A DNA stretch of 64,000 bases, taken from the NCBI GenBank assembly GCA_002633025.1, contig NMRB01000877.1, forward strand, positions 149,440 to 213,439, given 5' to 3'. The notes under the pieces were generated by a model. The model made no database searches. It was not told the DNA's origin and saw nothing but the letters and a program-made list of their open reading frames with translations. The stretch is from Notospermus geniculatus (taxonomy: Eukaryota; Nemertea; Pilidiophora; Heteronemertea; Lineidae). Positions 1-12,200 of the stretch are shown piece by piece (the first letter of the stretch is position 1; each line of letters begins with the position of its first letter). The position numbers and the translations under genes were made by a program.

Positions 1-241
1 CTGCAAGGAGCCCGTGAAGCACTGCAGAATGCACACACGCATAGGCACGTAAGCCTCCTGGTCTGAGGTTGGTTTGGGCCGAGAAAGTTTCCTAGCTAAC
101 ACAAGAGTCTCCGCTCGACCACTACGTGGCGTGGCGGAGACTAATTAAACGGTAGGGTTCAACACAGTGCCGGTTCTTCACACCAAGAGAAATTACCTCA
201 AAGTGAATCAGGACACAACGTCACAAGGGAACCTTACTTAC

Positions 242-3200
242 ATTTAAAATGTGAGTTTACAAATAGGAAAGACGTCCCAAATATTGTGAAGCAGATAGCA
301 ACGCTTCCCTTGGTTCGAACAGCAGTCCGGGTTGACAGATGGTCATCCTCGGGGACTGCAAGTAGAAAGAACGCATAGTGAAAACACTGAGTACAATAAT
401 AAAACCACATGAGTGGGATTTCCGAGGTAACAGAACACATGAGTGGTGATCTTTTGACAAAAGATCACCACGAAGTGTTCTGCTACCTTGGAAATCCCGT
501 AAGTTGGTTTTGTTTATCATCTACCAAAATAAACACACAAAATGAGTAAAATACCCAACTAATGACCCTCGTATCACCACATATCAGTAAACCATCATTA
601 TTTTGGGGATTAAGATATTTTTGACTTGCTAAGATCTTCGCACCAGGGACGTGTGGGCCTAATGGCCTGAAATACTCATCCTGTAGCGTAACATGATCAG
701 GTTAGGGGCACAATAATAAGATCACATGGACCGGGCTTCATGTAAGAAGGACGTGATCACACGCCCTCGACATCACATCGAGGAGCTTCATCAATTGCAC
801 TCCTCAGCATCGGAGAAATCAGAGGAAGAAGAAAACGGCCATTGAGTGGAACTCACCAGAGCAGAACCATATGAGATCTCTCCTGATGAATATTGATATA
901 CTAAGGTTGCCGTGGTGGGCGGAGTGGTACAAGACGTGTGATGGACCGAGTGTCTCCTGTAGTCTAATCTCCCATTCTTGACGATCAGGACATGACTCCT
1001 GGGTACCAATCACACAGAGATCAGCCATGAAGTCCACCGTCTCCGGCAACAAAAAGTCGTTGAGTGATGTTGGCAGATCCTGAAAGAGGTGGAGAAAGGT
1101 ATCATACGAAATCTGAGGTAGAGAAGACCCGTGGCTGATCCTGTCTACATGGAGATAACAGCATGCGACGGGCAAAGCCTGATTTTTGGGGAGCCTTGAT
1201 GGCCGAGAGGTTATCATGTTCGCTTAGCAAGTGGTAGGTCCTGGGTTCGAATCTGGCCTGGGCCATGTAGGATTAATCATCCCTGGCTCTTCAAGGGCAA
1301 GTAAAAGACCCCATCCAAGTGAGGAACATGAGTAGCTTGAGATGGCCTCTTCCATACTTACATGGGCCAATAATACAGTATGGCTTCGACCCTGACGGAA
1401 AAATCTAATACAATATACTGATACAATACACAGAGCCCTATTGTCATTCACATTTCATCAACTCAGAATCATGACTGAGGACGTCAGTCATGTAATAAGG
1501 GAGAGGGACAAACCTTTGGTCCTTTCTCAGCAACATTCCAAGAAGCCACAAAAACTTTCATCTTCTTGTCAGGAAAACATCTCAGTAACTCATCGTTGCC
1601 AAGCAACGAATTCTGGTTGATGCTGCCAACGAGGAAACTCCTGGAAAGAGGGAAAATACGGAGAGTGAACAGTGAACTCTGTAATCAGCGTTGTTCAATC
1701 AACTATCAAACAATCTGTATACTTGTAGTTCAGTGTGATTCCAGGTGCATAATTTTCAGATGAAATATAAAGAAACATTGTATGTTTGTTCTGTGTAGGA
1801 TGCCATACGACATCATTGTCTATGTGCCTTTACATTGCGCAAGTCGCCATATGGCATCCTAGTATTATCACCCAACACATACCCACGCCACACTCCGTAA
1901 CCATGGTAATCCCTACTCTACCATCTGCTCTGTTTATCCTGGCGGATGGGGAGTCCTACACTTGAATCCCAGGGCGATTCTTGAATAAACTGGTACCGGT
2001 ACATGTACATGTGTGCGGTGATCTAGGAAAACCCGTCAGATATCGCTGAATGATCAACAATGTCTGTCAGATTGCATGTGCATTCATCTGCTACTGTTTA
2101 CCTGTTACGAAGTACACTTAAGCTATTGAAATGTACGGGTTCACCAAGTTCATTAAAACTTTTCTCAAATGCGACATCCGATGGGTTTTCCTATAGATTG
2201 CCCCACAAATATGCACTCATACTGTTCTAAGTACACGTACTAACCTTTCCCTGGCAGTTTTTGTAGATATTGGTTGCAGTGAGCAAACAGTCGTATAGGA
2301 TTTCTGAGACATAGAATCCAGAGCCTGACCAGCAGAGCGTGTTTGTGATGACGCACGGATCATCCGTGATGTTTTAGAGAAAGTCGTATCGAAGGTTCCA
2401 CTGCCAAAAGATGTATTAGCAGTCATTCCTAGTGTTGATATATCAGGTGTGAATGGACGGCTTGTTGGCACGGGAGATGAACGCGACTCTGATTGTGCCA
2501 TGAATTGACGGACTTTCTCTTGTGCAGATGGCGTGCTCGTTAACAAGTGTCTGTACTGGTCATGGACCTCACGAGCTTCTGGGTCCTCCTCTAACATATC
2601 ACTTCCAACATTCTTCGACATATATGCAGCAAATGGATCAGGAGTCCCTGCTTTCTCTGCTTCTTCATGTTTCTCCAACATGCCGAGAATTTCATTGTTC
2701 GTATCACCAAAATCAACATTCCCAGAATCATCACTATCATTGTCCACATCCATTCGCTCCGCAGCTGCAGCAGCAGCAGCAGCGTAATCAAAACCACTGT
2801 TATTGGGTGACGGGGAGTGATGTCTTGGCGACGGTCTGCGACCAAAGTTATTCAAATCCATTTTCTCCCCAGGACTGAGTTTCCGTACATGTCCTGTCTC
2901 AGGATCAACTTCCTCATCGGAGGAGTTCTCATCAAAGTTCCTTTTTTCACCTTTAAAATTGACTTCAGAAGAACTACCTGCTTCTACTTTCAACGCCTGA
3001 AATCTCTCCATAGTATCATCCGATGGCCTATGTACTGACCGTTGGTATGGACCCAGATTTGCACCAGAATACTCCACAGGAGTTATGCCAGAATTACTGT
3101 AGGATTTACTGTACACTGCATTACTAGGGTCTCTGTAGTCGGCACGAGAATCCACCATGTCAATATCACGATGTAACCGATCCAGTCTAGGTGACACACC

Positions 3201-3528
3201 CACATTAGGCCGAACTCCAAGATTTATATCACTATCTGCTCCTATTACATCAGCATCAACTTGGTCACTTCCATACCGTGTTGAGGCTTTGATTCGTGGG
3301 GATATACTGGGTCTAAACTCTGTATCCTCTGCGCCAGAACGTCTTAGAGAATCATCATCAGGCAACAAACCAAGCGAACCTTTTGACCCGTAATCACTCT
3401 CACCATCCGAACCTTTCTTCTTCCTTGCAGCAAATCTCGAAAGAGCCGACTTTTTCTTCTTGGCAGCGGTTCTTGGTGTATCTGTTTCATCAGCACCCAT
3501 CAACTCCATTTTTTGGCTTCAGCACCCT
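242..3528 (-). CDS. INPP5E: INPP5E, phosphoinositide 5-phosphatase (5' part)
   Basis: Minus-strand exons read 3528-2245 (ATG at 3509), 1640-1514, 1079-857 and 355-242, all with GT-AG borders and compatible phases (2, 0, 1, 1). The first exon gives about 421 low-complexity residues with basic, acidic and poly-Ala runs. An acceptor lies just before it, so a 5'UTR intron is likely. The second exon carries the opening of the catalytic domain ([11 protein letters not shown], then [14 protein letters not shown]). The third has the Mg-binding Glu in [13 protein letters not shown] and the block [11 protein letters not shown]. The fourth has [12 protein letters not shown]. These match INPP5E rather than other 5-phosphatases. 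The family removes the 5-phosphate of PI(4,5)P2 and PI(3,4,5)P3 in the primary cilium. The later catalytic motifs and the C-terminal prenylation motif lie beyond base 1. Identification is from remembered family sequence, not a search. Confidence 0.88.
415..498. repeat. Near-perfect 84-bp palindrome in INPP5E intron
   Basis: The arms begin GGGATTTCCGAGGTAACAG and end with the imperfect complement CTACCTTGGAAATCCC. The centre pairs GGTGATCTTTTG with CAAAAGATCACC. It sits 60 bp upstream (in transcription) of the exon at 355-242. It is probably a small foldback transposon remnant. Confidence 0.7.
1191..1425 (+). mobile_element. tRNA-derived SINE
   Basis: The copy has an A-box-like part (GGCCGAGAGGTTATCA), a B-box-like GGGTTCGAATCTGG, then the family's unique tail: CATCCCTGGCTCTTCA, AAAAGACCCCATCCAAGTGA and TGAGATGGCCTCTTCCATAC. 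It lies in an INPP5E intron. The same family recurs at least ten times in the window. Confidence 0.85.
2012..2209. mobile_element. MITE family C copy
   Basis: Terminal inverted repeats read GTGATCTAGGAAAACCCGTC at the left and CATCCGATGGGTTTTCCTA at the right. The internal CATCTGCTACTGTTTACC is shared with copies at 11877-12039 and 61998-62298. It lies inside the first INPP5E coding intron. Confidence 0.65.
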
Positions 3529-3585
3529 CTGAAATAGAAATGAAACAATGCTTGAACAACATCACCATCATCTTGTGAGAATATG

Positions 3586-3852
3586 CAGGGTTTCCGCCAG
3601 AGAAAAATTAGAGTACGGAGAAAAACAATTTTTAATTTTTTTTTATTTTTTTTTTCAAAAATTTTTTTAAAAAATTTTCAAACAGGTTTTAAACGATATT
3701 TGGTGCCATTTTAGGCATATTTTGAAGCATAAAATCCCCGCGCTGGTGATATCACTTCATGGAAAAATGGTTACCCAACGTTTTTGAGGGTATGGATCCA
3801 TACCCTGGAAAAATTTAAGGGTACGGAATTTTACCCTCTGGCGGAAACCCTG
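3586..3852 (+). mobile_element. MITE family A, copy 1 (5-bp TSD)
   Basis: This 267-bp element starts CAGGGTTTCCGCCAGA and ends with its exact complement TCTGGCGGAAACCCTG. It is flanked by the direct repeat ATATG (3581-3585 and 3853-3857). Inside are an A/T homopolymer stretch and a conserved half containing TGGTGCCATTTTAGGC and GGTTACCCAACGTTTTTGAG. No coding capacity, so it must have been moved by a transposase encoded elsewhere. Confidence 0.9.
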
Positions 3853-3933
3853 ATATGACAGGTTTGCAAAGAAACTCAAGTCGCAGTGCGAATGGGTCCA
3901 CAGATAAGGATGTTCCACATAGGCCTACCATAC

Positions 3934-4121
3934 CAGGGGCAAATCCAGGATTTCATAAATAAGAGGGGCGCCCTCGGTAGGGCCTACTGCGGAGTGCGGT
4001 GATCGTGAATTTCAATGATTTGCTCCAAATTTCAAAATTTCACGGTCGATTTTACAGATTTGTTGGCCAAAAGGGAGGCAAGTGTCCGGGGCGCCCCCTC
4101 TGGCCTCTGGATTTGCACCTG
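3934..4121 (+). mobile_element. MITE family B, copy 1
   Basis: This 188-bp element starts CAGGGGCAAATCCAG and ends CTGGATTTGCACCTG. Flanks are CATAC (3929-3933) and CATAG (4122-4126), a 5-bp target duplication with one mismatch. The internal ATTTCAATGATTTGCTCCAA and GGTCGATTTTACAG are shared with 5869-6042. Confidence 0.75.
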
Positions 4122-4126
4122 CATAG

Positions 4127-5213
4127 ATAGGCCTACGGTAGGCATAGCCCTTGGCGTTGCCGTTGGCATTCCATTAGGCCTAGGCCCTCGACCACCCTAA
4201 CCATGCTAACATCAATCATCAACGTCAACAACAAACGACACCATGACGGGGGATGTCAACACATCACCATGTGATCACTACTGACATGTCATGTCATGTT
4301 TCACTTTCAGTTTCATCATCAATGTTCATCTAGAATAGAATGAACATGCTGAGGCCTATTTGAAAAAGAGATGCATCCTCATCATGATCTTGACATGCAT
4401 GAACCATGACATGTTGATCCTATGTGAAATCATTGGTGGACAACGCTTGAATGCACATGCACTGCATGCAGTGCATGATGTATGCATGTATGTAGGCCTA
4501 TGAATCCATTCCGTGATTTTGTCATCATATCTCCCTCGAGCAAAAACTCGCTCTCTATTCTCGAAATTTTCACGATATATCCCATAACTGGTGTTTTTCC
4601 TGTAGCCTGATACTTACTCTTACATAAACAACTTTAATTACGAAACATAAGACGTGTGATCATGAATATTTGACAACTTTTTCCGAGCTATTTTATCACA
4701 TTTTTGTTTTGCTCTCACTAGGAAGCCATCTTGAAACAATCGACTGCGCATGCGTCGTAGGTTGACTGTCACTATCGTAAAAAAATAAAATGATATATGA
4801 GTTTATAATAAGGACAAACTACTGCCTTGATGTGCAAAAAAGGAAACCACATCAGAGAAATTTGTATTTCATTAATCTTTGTTGGAAAATGCACATTTTG
4901 CGACATGGCTGTCACTCTCCATGCACAGAACACTCTCCAGAAAGGTGCACCTCGAGCATCCCTGACTCTGCCGACGTAGATTGGTTCAAAATCTCAACGC
5001 TAGGGTGCACCACTAAATATTTTTTTCCTCTCCTCTGGGGGGAACCCTTTCCCCGCCTGGCTTAGGGCCAACTGTCCCTCTTTGAGGTTGGCTCCTCCCT
5101 CCCTCCTTGGCCGGGTGAGAGCTCTGCTTCGGGGAGGAGGTACTGGTCCTATTCGGGAAGTAAGACCCCTGTTTTGCCTCAGGGCATGGCATCCACAGTA
5201 TCGTTACTAAGGG
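4127..5213. other. Intergenic, no gene seen
   Basis: About 1.1 kb between INPP5E and the next gene. It contains short CATG-rich and TGCATGCA-rich stretches near 4440-4500. Open frames here lack splice context and resemblance to known proteins. The INPP5E promoter or upstream noncoding exon should lie in this direction, but I cannot place it. Confidence 0.5.
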
Positions 5214-5511
5214 CACAGGGACTTGAGGCATGCATGGCAGGGGTGGTGGGTGTTTCCGAGGTCCAAAAGCACCCACGGACAGTGTCCTGACCCCCGGGGT
5301 AAAATACCCCAGAAATATGTACCTCGGAAACACCCACGGACAGTGTCCTGACCCCCGGGGTAAAATACCCCAGAAATATGTACCGGGTATATATAATTAT
5401 ATATACATATTTCTGGGGTATTTTACCCCGGGGGTCAGGACACTGTCCGTGGGTGCTTTTGGACCTCGGAAACACCCACCACCCCTGCCATGCATGCCTC
5501 AAGTCCCTGTG
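5214..5511. mobile_element. MITE family D, long hairpin with hAT-like 8-bp TSD
   Basis: Arms of about 100 bp start CACAGGGACTTGAGGCATGC and end GCATGCCTCAAGTCCCTGTG. The left arm carries an extra tandem copy of about 72 bp (5270-5385) before the loop. Flanks ACTAAGGG (5206-5213) and ACTCAGGG (5512-5519) match 7 of 8 bases, as expected of hAT transposition. Related but degenerate copies are at 26741-27023 and 37467-37692. Confidence 0.75.
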
Positions 5512-5868
5512 ACTCAGGGGTTGAGCCTGAGGGGGGTCAGACCCCTTGTCTTTCTTTTGAGGATTGGGGCCCTCACTTCATAATGCCATGACAGTTGCAA
5601 CACATCCTTCCATGGAGGAGGGCCCCTGTCCGTTCCCCGAAGCCCTAATCATTGTGGGCACCCCTATTTATCCAAGGGGTATGGGACCGGACCCTTCGCC
5701 TCCTTGGGTAAAGGCCAACTCTGTCCCGCTTTGAGACCCTTACATGGGCCACGACGCCATACCGGTATTGATGATGAGGAGGTTAGAGATCTCCGTCCCT
5801 CCTCGCGGTTGGGGCATGGAACGCTGGACTTTTCCAAATAGGACCTCCTTCATTTTGTAGCCCTTTCC

Positions 5869-6042
5869 CAGGGGCGAATCCAGGATTTGGGAAAAGAGGG
5901 GGCGCCCTGTGCTTGGCACATTGAAATCTGTGGTGAATTTCAATAATTTGCTCCAAATTCCATAATTTCATGGTCGATTTTACAGGTTTCTTGGCCAAAA
6001 GAGTAGCGTGCGCCCCTGTGTGCCCCCTTCAACCCGTGCCTG
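5869..6042 (+). mobile_element. MITE family B, copy 2 (5-bp TSD)
   Basis: The left end reads CAGGGGCGAATCCAGG; the right end is degraded (CAACCCGTGCCTG). It is flanked by exact TTTCC on both sides (5864-5868 and 6043-6047). Internal sequence matches the copy at 3934-4121. Confidence 0.8.
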
Positions 6043-6268
6043 TTTCCTGACTCTTATCCATGACAAAAAATGAGGGCCAAAGTTGGAGGGGACTCTCGTT
6101 GTTGTGAAACCCTGAGAGATGAAATGAGACTTCCCTGCAAGTCCCACTATTATCCCATGGGGTGAGACCAATGCCTGGAAGAGCCAATCAGACAGGTGTA
6201 CATGTTCAATCAAGTCAGCTGTCACCACTCAATCAGGCCTATGTATTGAAAGGCTTAGCTTGGTTTAG

Positions 6269-9200
6269 TCGTACTTGAGCCATCTTAGTGAACAGATCTG
6301 TGAAATCGAGGACCCGTTTTTTCACATTTACAATGATTGGAGAATCATGGTGGAGAAATTAGACATGTCTTCTTCTGAAGGTGAAACGGACAACGATTCG
6401 AGCAGGGGATTGTTGGAGAAACTCCTTGAGGTCTCGGATGAGGGGGCGCTCGAACCAAAAATTGAGGCTATGTGCAAATCAAGGGGAAGGAACGGCTGCT
6501 GCGGGGATCAAGATATATTCGGGTGGATTCCTGATCCAAATATTTCGTATCGGAAATTAATTGTGGGGGAGGTGTCACCAACATCGAATGCAAAACGTGA
6601 AAATTCTAGTTTGGGATTATCTCGGGATATGTCAGTGGTGCTCGGATATCAACAAAAAGAAAAACCAAAGGAATATGTATTCAGGCATTTTTATAATCGG
6701 GAGAGTTATATGGATCACTATCGGCGAGAACACACACATACATATTCAAGTCAACCGTATGTTTGGGATCATATTCAGTTACGAGGCAATAAAGTCATTA
6801 AAAGGCAACAAAAAGGTTTGAGTGAATATTCAAGGGATGCAGGGTCTCAGTTTAGGGAAAAGGGGCAGCAGGGGTCCGCAGTATCAGGGACGGAGAAATC
6901 TCAAAAAGATGTCGTGGATTCCAAAGACCTGTCTCCTCAGCATCAATCTGCCCTAGAAAAACTCTACGCCTTGGCACCAAGTGCTGGTTCTATATCAAGC
7001 ATTTTTCAATTAGGATTTAACCCTTATAATGCAAAATATAAACTGGCGCCTCCCAGGTCGGCGCCAACTTTACCAGGGCACGTGGGACCGTCAATAAGTC
7101 CTAGTCAGAGTGTAATGAACGGAGATTCTAGAAGCCTCGATTCCTCGGGTGATTCTTCCACCCCTCGTAACACGATACACGCCCGAAGCCACGAAAATTC
7201 TGCCAAAGAATCGTCAAGTGGTCGCTCAAACCGGACAATCAATTTATCACCAACCAAAATTACTTTCACATCTGCCAACAAACAGAAACCTGGCTCGGCA
7301 GATTTTCGTGCCAGTAAAACGTTACAAAAGAATGGTTCTAGTGCCATGGCTGGATCTCAACTTGCCTTGTAAGTATTGTTCTAATAACAGGGTTTCCGCT
7401 AGAGGGTAAAATGGGTAAAATTCCGTACCCTTAAATTTTTCCAGGGTAGGGCCTACAGATCCGTACCCTCAAAAACGTTGGGTAACCATTTTTCAATGAA
7501 GTGATATCACCGGCACGGGGATTTTATGCTTCAAAATGTGCCTAAAATGGCGCCAAACATCGTTTAAAACCTTTTAAAAAATCAACGAAAATTTCAAAAA
7601 AAAATGTTTTTTGAAGAAAAAAAATTTTTTCAAAAAAAAACTTGTTTCAAAATTTTTTTTTGTCCGTACCCTCGTTTTTTTTTCTGGCGGAAACCCTGAA
7701 TAACTCTTGTATGATTCTCTGAAGCCAGCATCACACCAGGCAATATTGCAAACGATCTTTTCGGCAATAAGCAAAAACTTAGAACAAGCCACACAGAAAT
7801 GAGAAAATTGGAAATTTCTCTACCCTGGCTCGGGGGGGGGNTAAAAGGGCTAAAAGTTCTAAAAGGGCTAAATGCAGTAAATTGAGGGAACTCTGTGATT
7901 ATGTCTAGGCGAATGTTCATACTGCCAGCAGTAGGCCCGGGCAGTAGGGGGGATAATTACATGGGATAATGCCAACAAGTCTTCCTTTTATTTTGATGAA
8001 CAGTTATGTTTCTGTGAAGGCTGAATGTTGACGAATACAGGGGCAGGGGGTGGGCCGGTAGTTAGCATGGTGCCCACAGATTAGTTGGCTATCATTTGTT
8101 TTGGTGTGTTAGCGATCTTCCTTTTTGAGTTCAAATCACAGCATGAGAACCACTTACTATTTCCCATCTTGTCAAATTACACTCCATATTGCATATTTTG
8201 TCCCACGGTAGGCGTGGAGTAATAGCCAAGCTATTCATACCTTCCACTTGGTTTGGCCAAATTGCTCGGCGCTTACAGCCATGGTTGTCTCCCAAGGAAT
8301 ATGGGGCCTGTTTCATAAAGTGACTTTAAGCTAATGGTACCTTTAACCATTAGTCACTTCATCACAGGTGGCGCTAGCAACTGAACCTATGGATTTTGGC
8401 TCAAATGTTGATGTTTAGTGTATTTTACTTTCAAAAAAAGTCAGATTTAGATTCTCATGCCAAATGGTTGGCATAATGAGCAAATCAAAATGCCTATGAG
8501 GAAGCTGCCTGTAGAGTACAGCAGCACACCAGCTGATCTGATCGCCAGGGAGCAAACTCTGCTATTGACGCCAGGTGTGCCCTGAAAAGTGATGCGTGGA
8601 ATCCTCTAGCCAGCGATAATCACCCAATGTCAAACAATACCAAAGCCGATATCGCCTAGTCTGCAGTGGCTGGCGGACTTTGGTTTTCCTCCTGCATTAT
8701 ACATTAATGTATACATTAACTCACCCAAACCTGCTGACAATGTCATATTTCCTGCAATATACATGTGACAAAAAAGCGTGTCTTAGACATTCAGCAGAAT
8801 TTGCCCTCAATTTCATGTCTGACTGGTGTCCAATTCTTACAGGGTTTTGAAACCATGTAAGTATGTAAGTAATCATACTGTCATATTCACTGGTTATATT
8901 CACATTAACAAAATAGCTTGATTTTATTGTCATTCTCAGGTTGTGTGAATATTCAATAAAAAAACATCTCTGCGGGATTTATATCTTATCACAACCCATA
9001 AGAGAACATTTTGATAATCAGTGCATGTGATATGAACAGAGATATTTTCCTGATAAAGCAACAGAATTGACTCAATAGATACATGTAGAAAGTTTGGAAA
9101 CAATGTAAAGGGGCAGATGTGTTGCTCTATGGAGATTGAAACGGCAATAGGCCTGGGGACATCAGTTTAAACAGTCTAGCCGATTCACATTCCCTGCAAA

Positions 9201-12200
9201 TTCATTCATGGTCAAAGAACACGAGAATTCACAGACATGCCTCTTAACCCTTTCACTGCCGTAGGTGACGACTGTCACCCCTTTTGGCGACTGCCGTAGG
9301 CGACCATCGTCGCCCTAGCAGATGTTCAGTTAGTTTGGCTATTCACAGATATTCATTTATTGTAATGAACATGACAATTTTGCAAACACGCCTTTTATGG
9401 ATGAATCAGTGGAGCATTTTGAAGTTGACACATCCAGCGCAAATGAAATTATTTGACACTATCTTTCAGAAACATGGACACGGCCAGATAGCACTTGCCC
9501 ATTCACTGCCCACTGATCAAAGTCATGTCGTACCACAACTAAACTCTCGTCAACCAGAACTAATTGGTATTTCATATCTGATTTATTGATTTGACCACGT
9601 TAGATATGAAGACCTAAAATAACTCTTTGTGAGGTTATTGTGTAAATCACTTTGGTGTAGGTAAATAGTTTTGTGTAGATTGCTGTAAAGGATATCTAAT
9701 CCCGGATATGACTACGACATTTACTTCCCAATGAAATCAGGAAAATAAGGAAACTAGCCTTATTGGCAGCTAGATATTAGGATCATATTATATCAGTCTG
9801 GTCACTTCATGACAACCAACAGATTTTGGCTAAAATGTTGATGTTTCTATAATTGTACCCGGAACCTGTATTTTGGGCAGCACCACCCACCTGTCTGGTT
9901 TTTGTGCCACCCTGTAGAGGCCCATGATTGCCCAAGTTATTGGTCTACAAGTATGGTTTTATTGTGAGAAGTAAAGTGGACAAGCAAATCTTTTTATTGA
10001 TCCTGTTTTATGAACAAATATTGGCAAAATCTGTTATCTTCAATCAGAGTTCAACACGGTTTATTTTGGGTGTGAACCGGTGAGATCTTCCAAACATTCT
10101 TGACAGCCTTTTCAAGTTCATATCAACATATTTTGTGGACACATCGTTTTTACACATTTTCTATTTGGTTGTTTGTACAGAATGAAAATATTTTTTAACA
10201 ATGAGAGCAAGGTTCTGGTTTTGAAAGTTATCAGTTAAAGGGGCCCTACAGGCAGCTAGATATCAGTGCGGTCACGTCATCACAGGTGGTGCTAGTAACT
10301 GACAATACATCAAAATCTCTACGAGAAGGCTGCCTGTTGGGTAACTTTAAGGGGCAAAGATGAATAGATGCTGTCAATTAAAACCCTTTGCAGCCTATTT
10401 CTCATCCCCCGAAACTTCGCGGGATTACACCACCAAAAATCAACCTCGATCGGTACATGTGGCTGGTGATTGATCATCACTCATTTTCCCAGAGCTTCCA
10501 CTTCAATCCAGAGGCAACTGGTCCCTTGTGATAACAAAACTATTGATGAGTAACTGTCGTATCAATAATGCATTCTAACCAGACATCGATGTCAGGGAAA
10601 TATCGGCCGGTTTGAAATCGCTAGGCAACCAGGATATAGACTGTACAATTGTTGAGAGTTAGCGGGTGTATTGTGAAGGTGGAATCAACGTATTGTTTCA
10701 GTCTGTTCATGCATTGTGGGAAGATGAGAATGAAAATGTCTTGTGCACCGAGATATCATTGAATCAAATTAGTTGGGTACTGCTCATGTGAACCAAATTT
10801 CTATCTCACTGTTTCAGACCTCTCAACTAAACATATTTAGCGGGAGTAGGTTTTATTTTGATCTGCTTTCCTAAAGATATGTTTAATAAACCCCTAACTA
10901 AGCAACTAAGACGATCACATTGCAAGTCTGTGTCACATCAAGTTGACTGGAAAGACGTGTGCATTGTTCAGAGAAGTGTACAACAATGTAGACATGGATT
11001 TGGTCATTCTTCCCTGACATGCACGTTATATGTTATCCAAATATATCCTCCAATCATGAACATGTTCTGAATTTTAGCAACAAAGTGTTTTTAATCCTGG
11101 AATAATCCATTGAATGAAACGCAACGTGTATAAATAACTGTTGTGGGATTAGGAGTGAGATTGGTTTGAAAGGAAAAAGTTTGGCTGGATAAATTTGATA
11201 CCGTATGATTCACTCATGCCAAGAAAAAACAATATGCACTCCATGGGGCCGCCAGGGTTTCTGCCAGATGGTAAAATGGGTAAAATTCTGTACCCTTAAA
11301 TTTTTCCAGGGTACGGATCCGTACCCTCAAAAACGTTGGGTAACCATTTTTCCATGACATGCCGGACGAAACCAAACAACCGGCATGACCGGCGCGGGGA
11401 TTTTAGGCTATGCTTCAAAATACGCCTAAAATGGCACCAAACATTGTTGAAAACCTTTTAAAATTTTTTTTAAAAAAAAATTCAAAAAAAGATTTTTTTC
11501 AAAATTTTTTTCTCCAAAATTTAAAAAAAAAATAAAATTTTTTGGTCCGTACCCTCATTATTTTTTCTGGCGGAAACCCACAACACTCTTTTTTGTCATC
11601 AGTTTTGCACTTCATCTTTTCTTTCTTGGGCTCTGAAAGTCATAGTGCCAGTTTTGATGAAAACCCTTCGGAACAAATGGAAAAGTGTCAAAGAGTGAAC
11701 GAAACTCAACCGCAAGAGGATGTGGGTTCGATTCCTCAGTCTACCCATGATTCCTTGAGCAGAGAGAACAAAACTACTTCTATTGTGGCATTTTGTTTCA
11801 TCCTACATATCAATAATCCCAAAACTGTCCAAAGAACTTGTTAATTTTTATTCAGCACTTCATCACTTCATCAGTCCAATTGTGAGGTGGCGTAGGAAAA
11901 CCTGCCAAACGATCTGCATAGATCTGCTACTGTTTATCCGTTATGAAATTCGTTTCAGTTATTGAAATGTATGGGTTTGCCAATGCCACTTTCCTCAAAT
12001 GCAACATCCGACGGGTTTTCCTTGCCCGCCTCACAATTGATTGGCAATATATTACAATAATGTTTGTTGTGCTGTGTGCTTCTACAACTCATCACATCAT
12101 GAGTTCCTTGAACTAACACCAGGTGCCACTGTTGTGTGGGCTGTCTCTTCAATTGTTTGCACCCCCTTGTTATAACAGGGCTGCAACTGACGTGTGGTAG

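Noticed and set aside
2533-2787. Plus-strand frame with a poly-Ala run
   Set aside because: It is the complement of the CAG/GCN-type repeat in the INPP5E first exon; no splice or start context.
3586-3852. ProtoRAG or Transib element because of 5-bp TSDs
   Set aside because: Those elements begin CAC and prefer GC-rich targets; here the ends begin CAGGG and targets are mostly A/T-rich.
6275-6346. Translation start at 6275
   Set aside because: That codon is TTG; the first in-frame ATG is at 6347, or the true start is in an upstream exon spliced at about 6268.
9284-9589. 101-codon plus-strand frame
   Set aside because: It starts inside a dispersed CCTTTCACTGCCGTAGG repeat, does not begin with ATG until later, and shows no splice sites or similarity.
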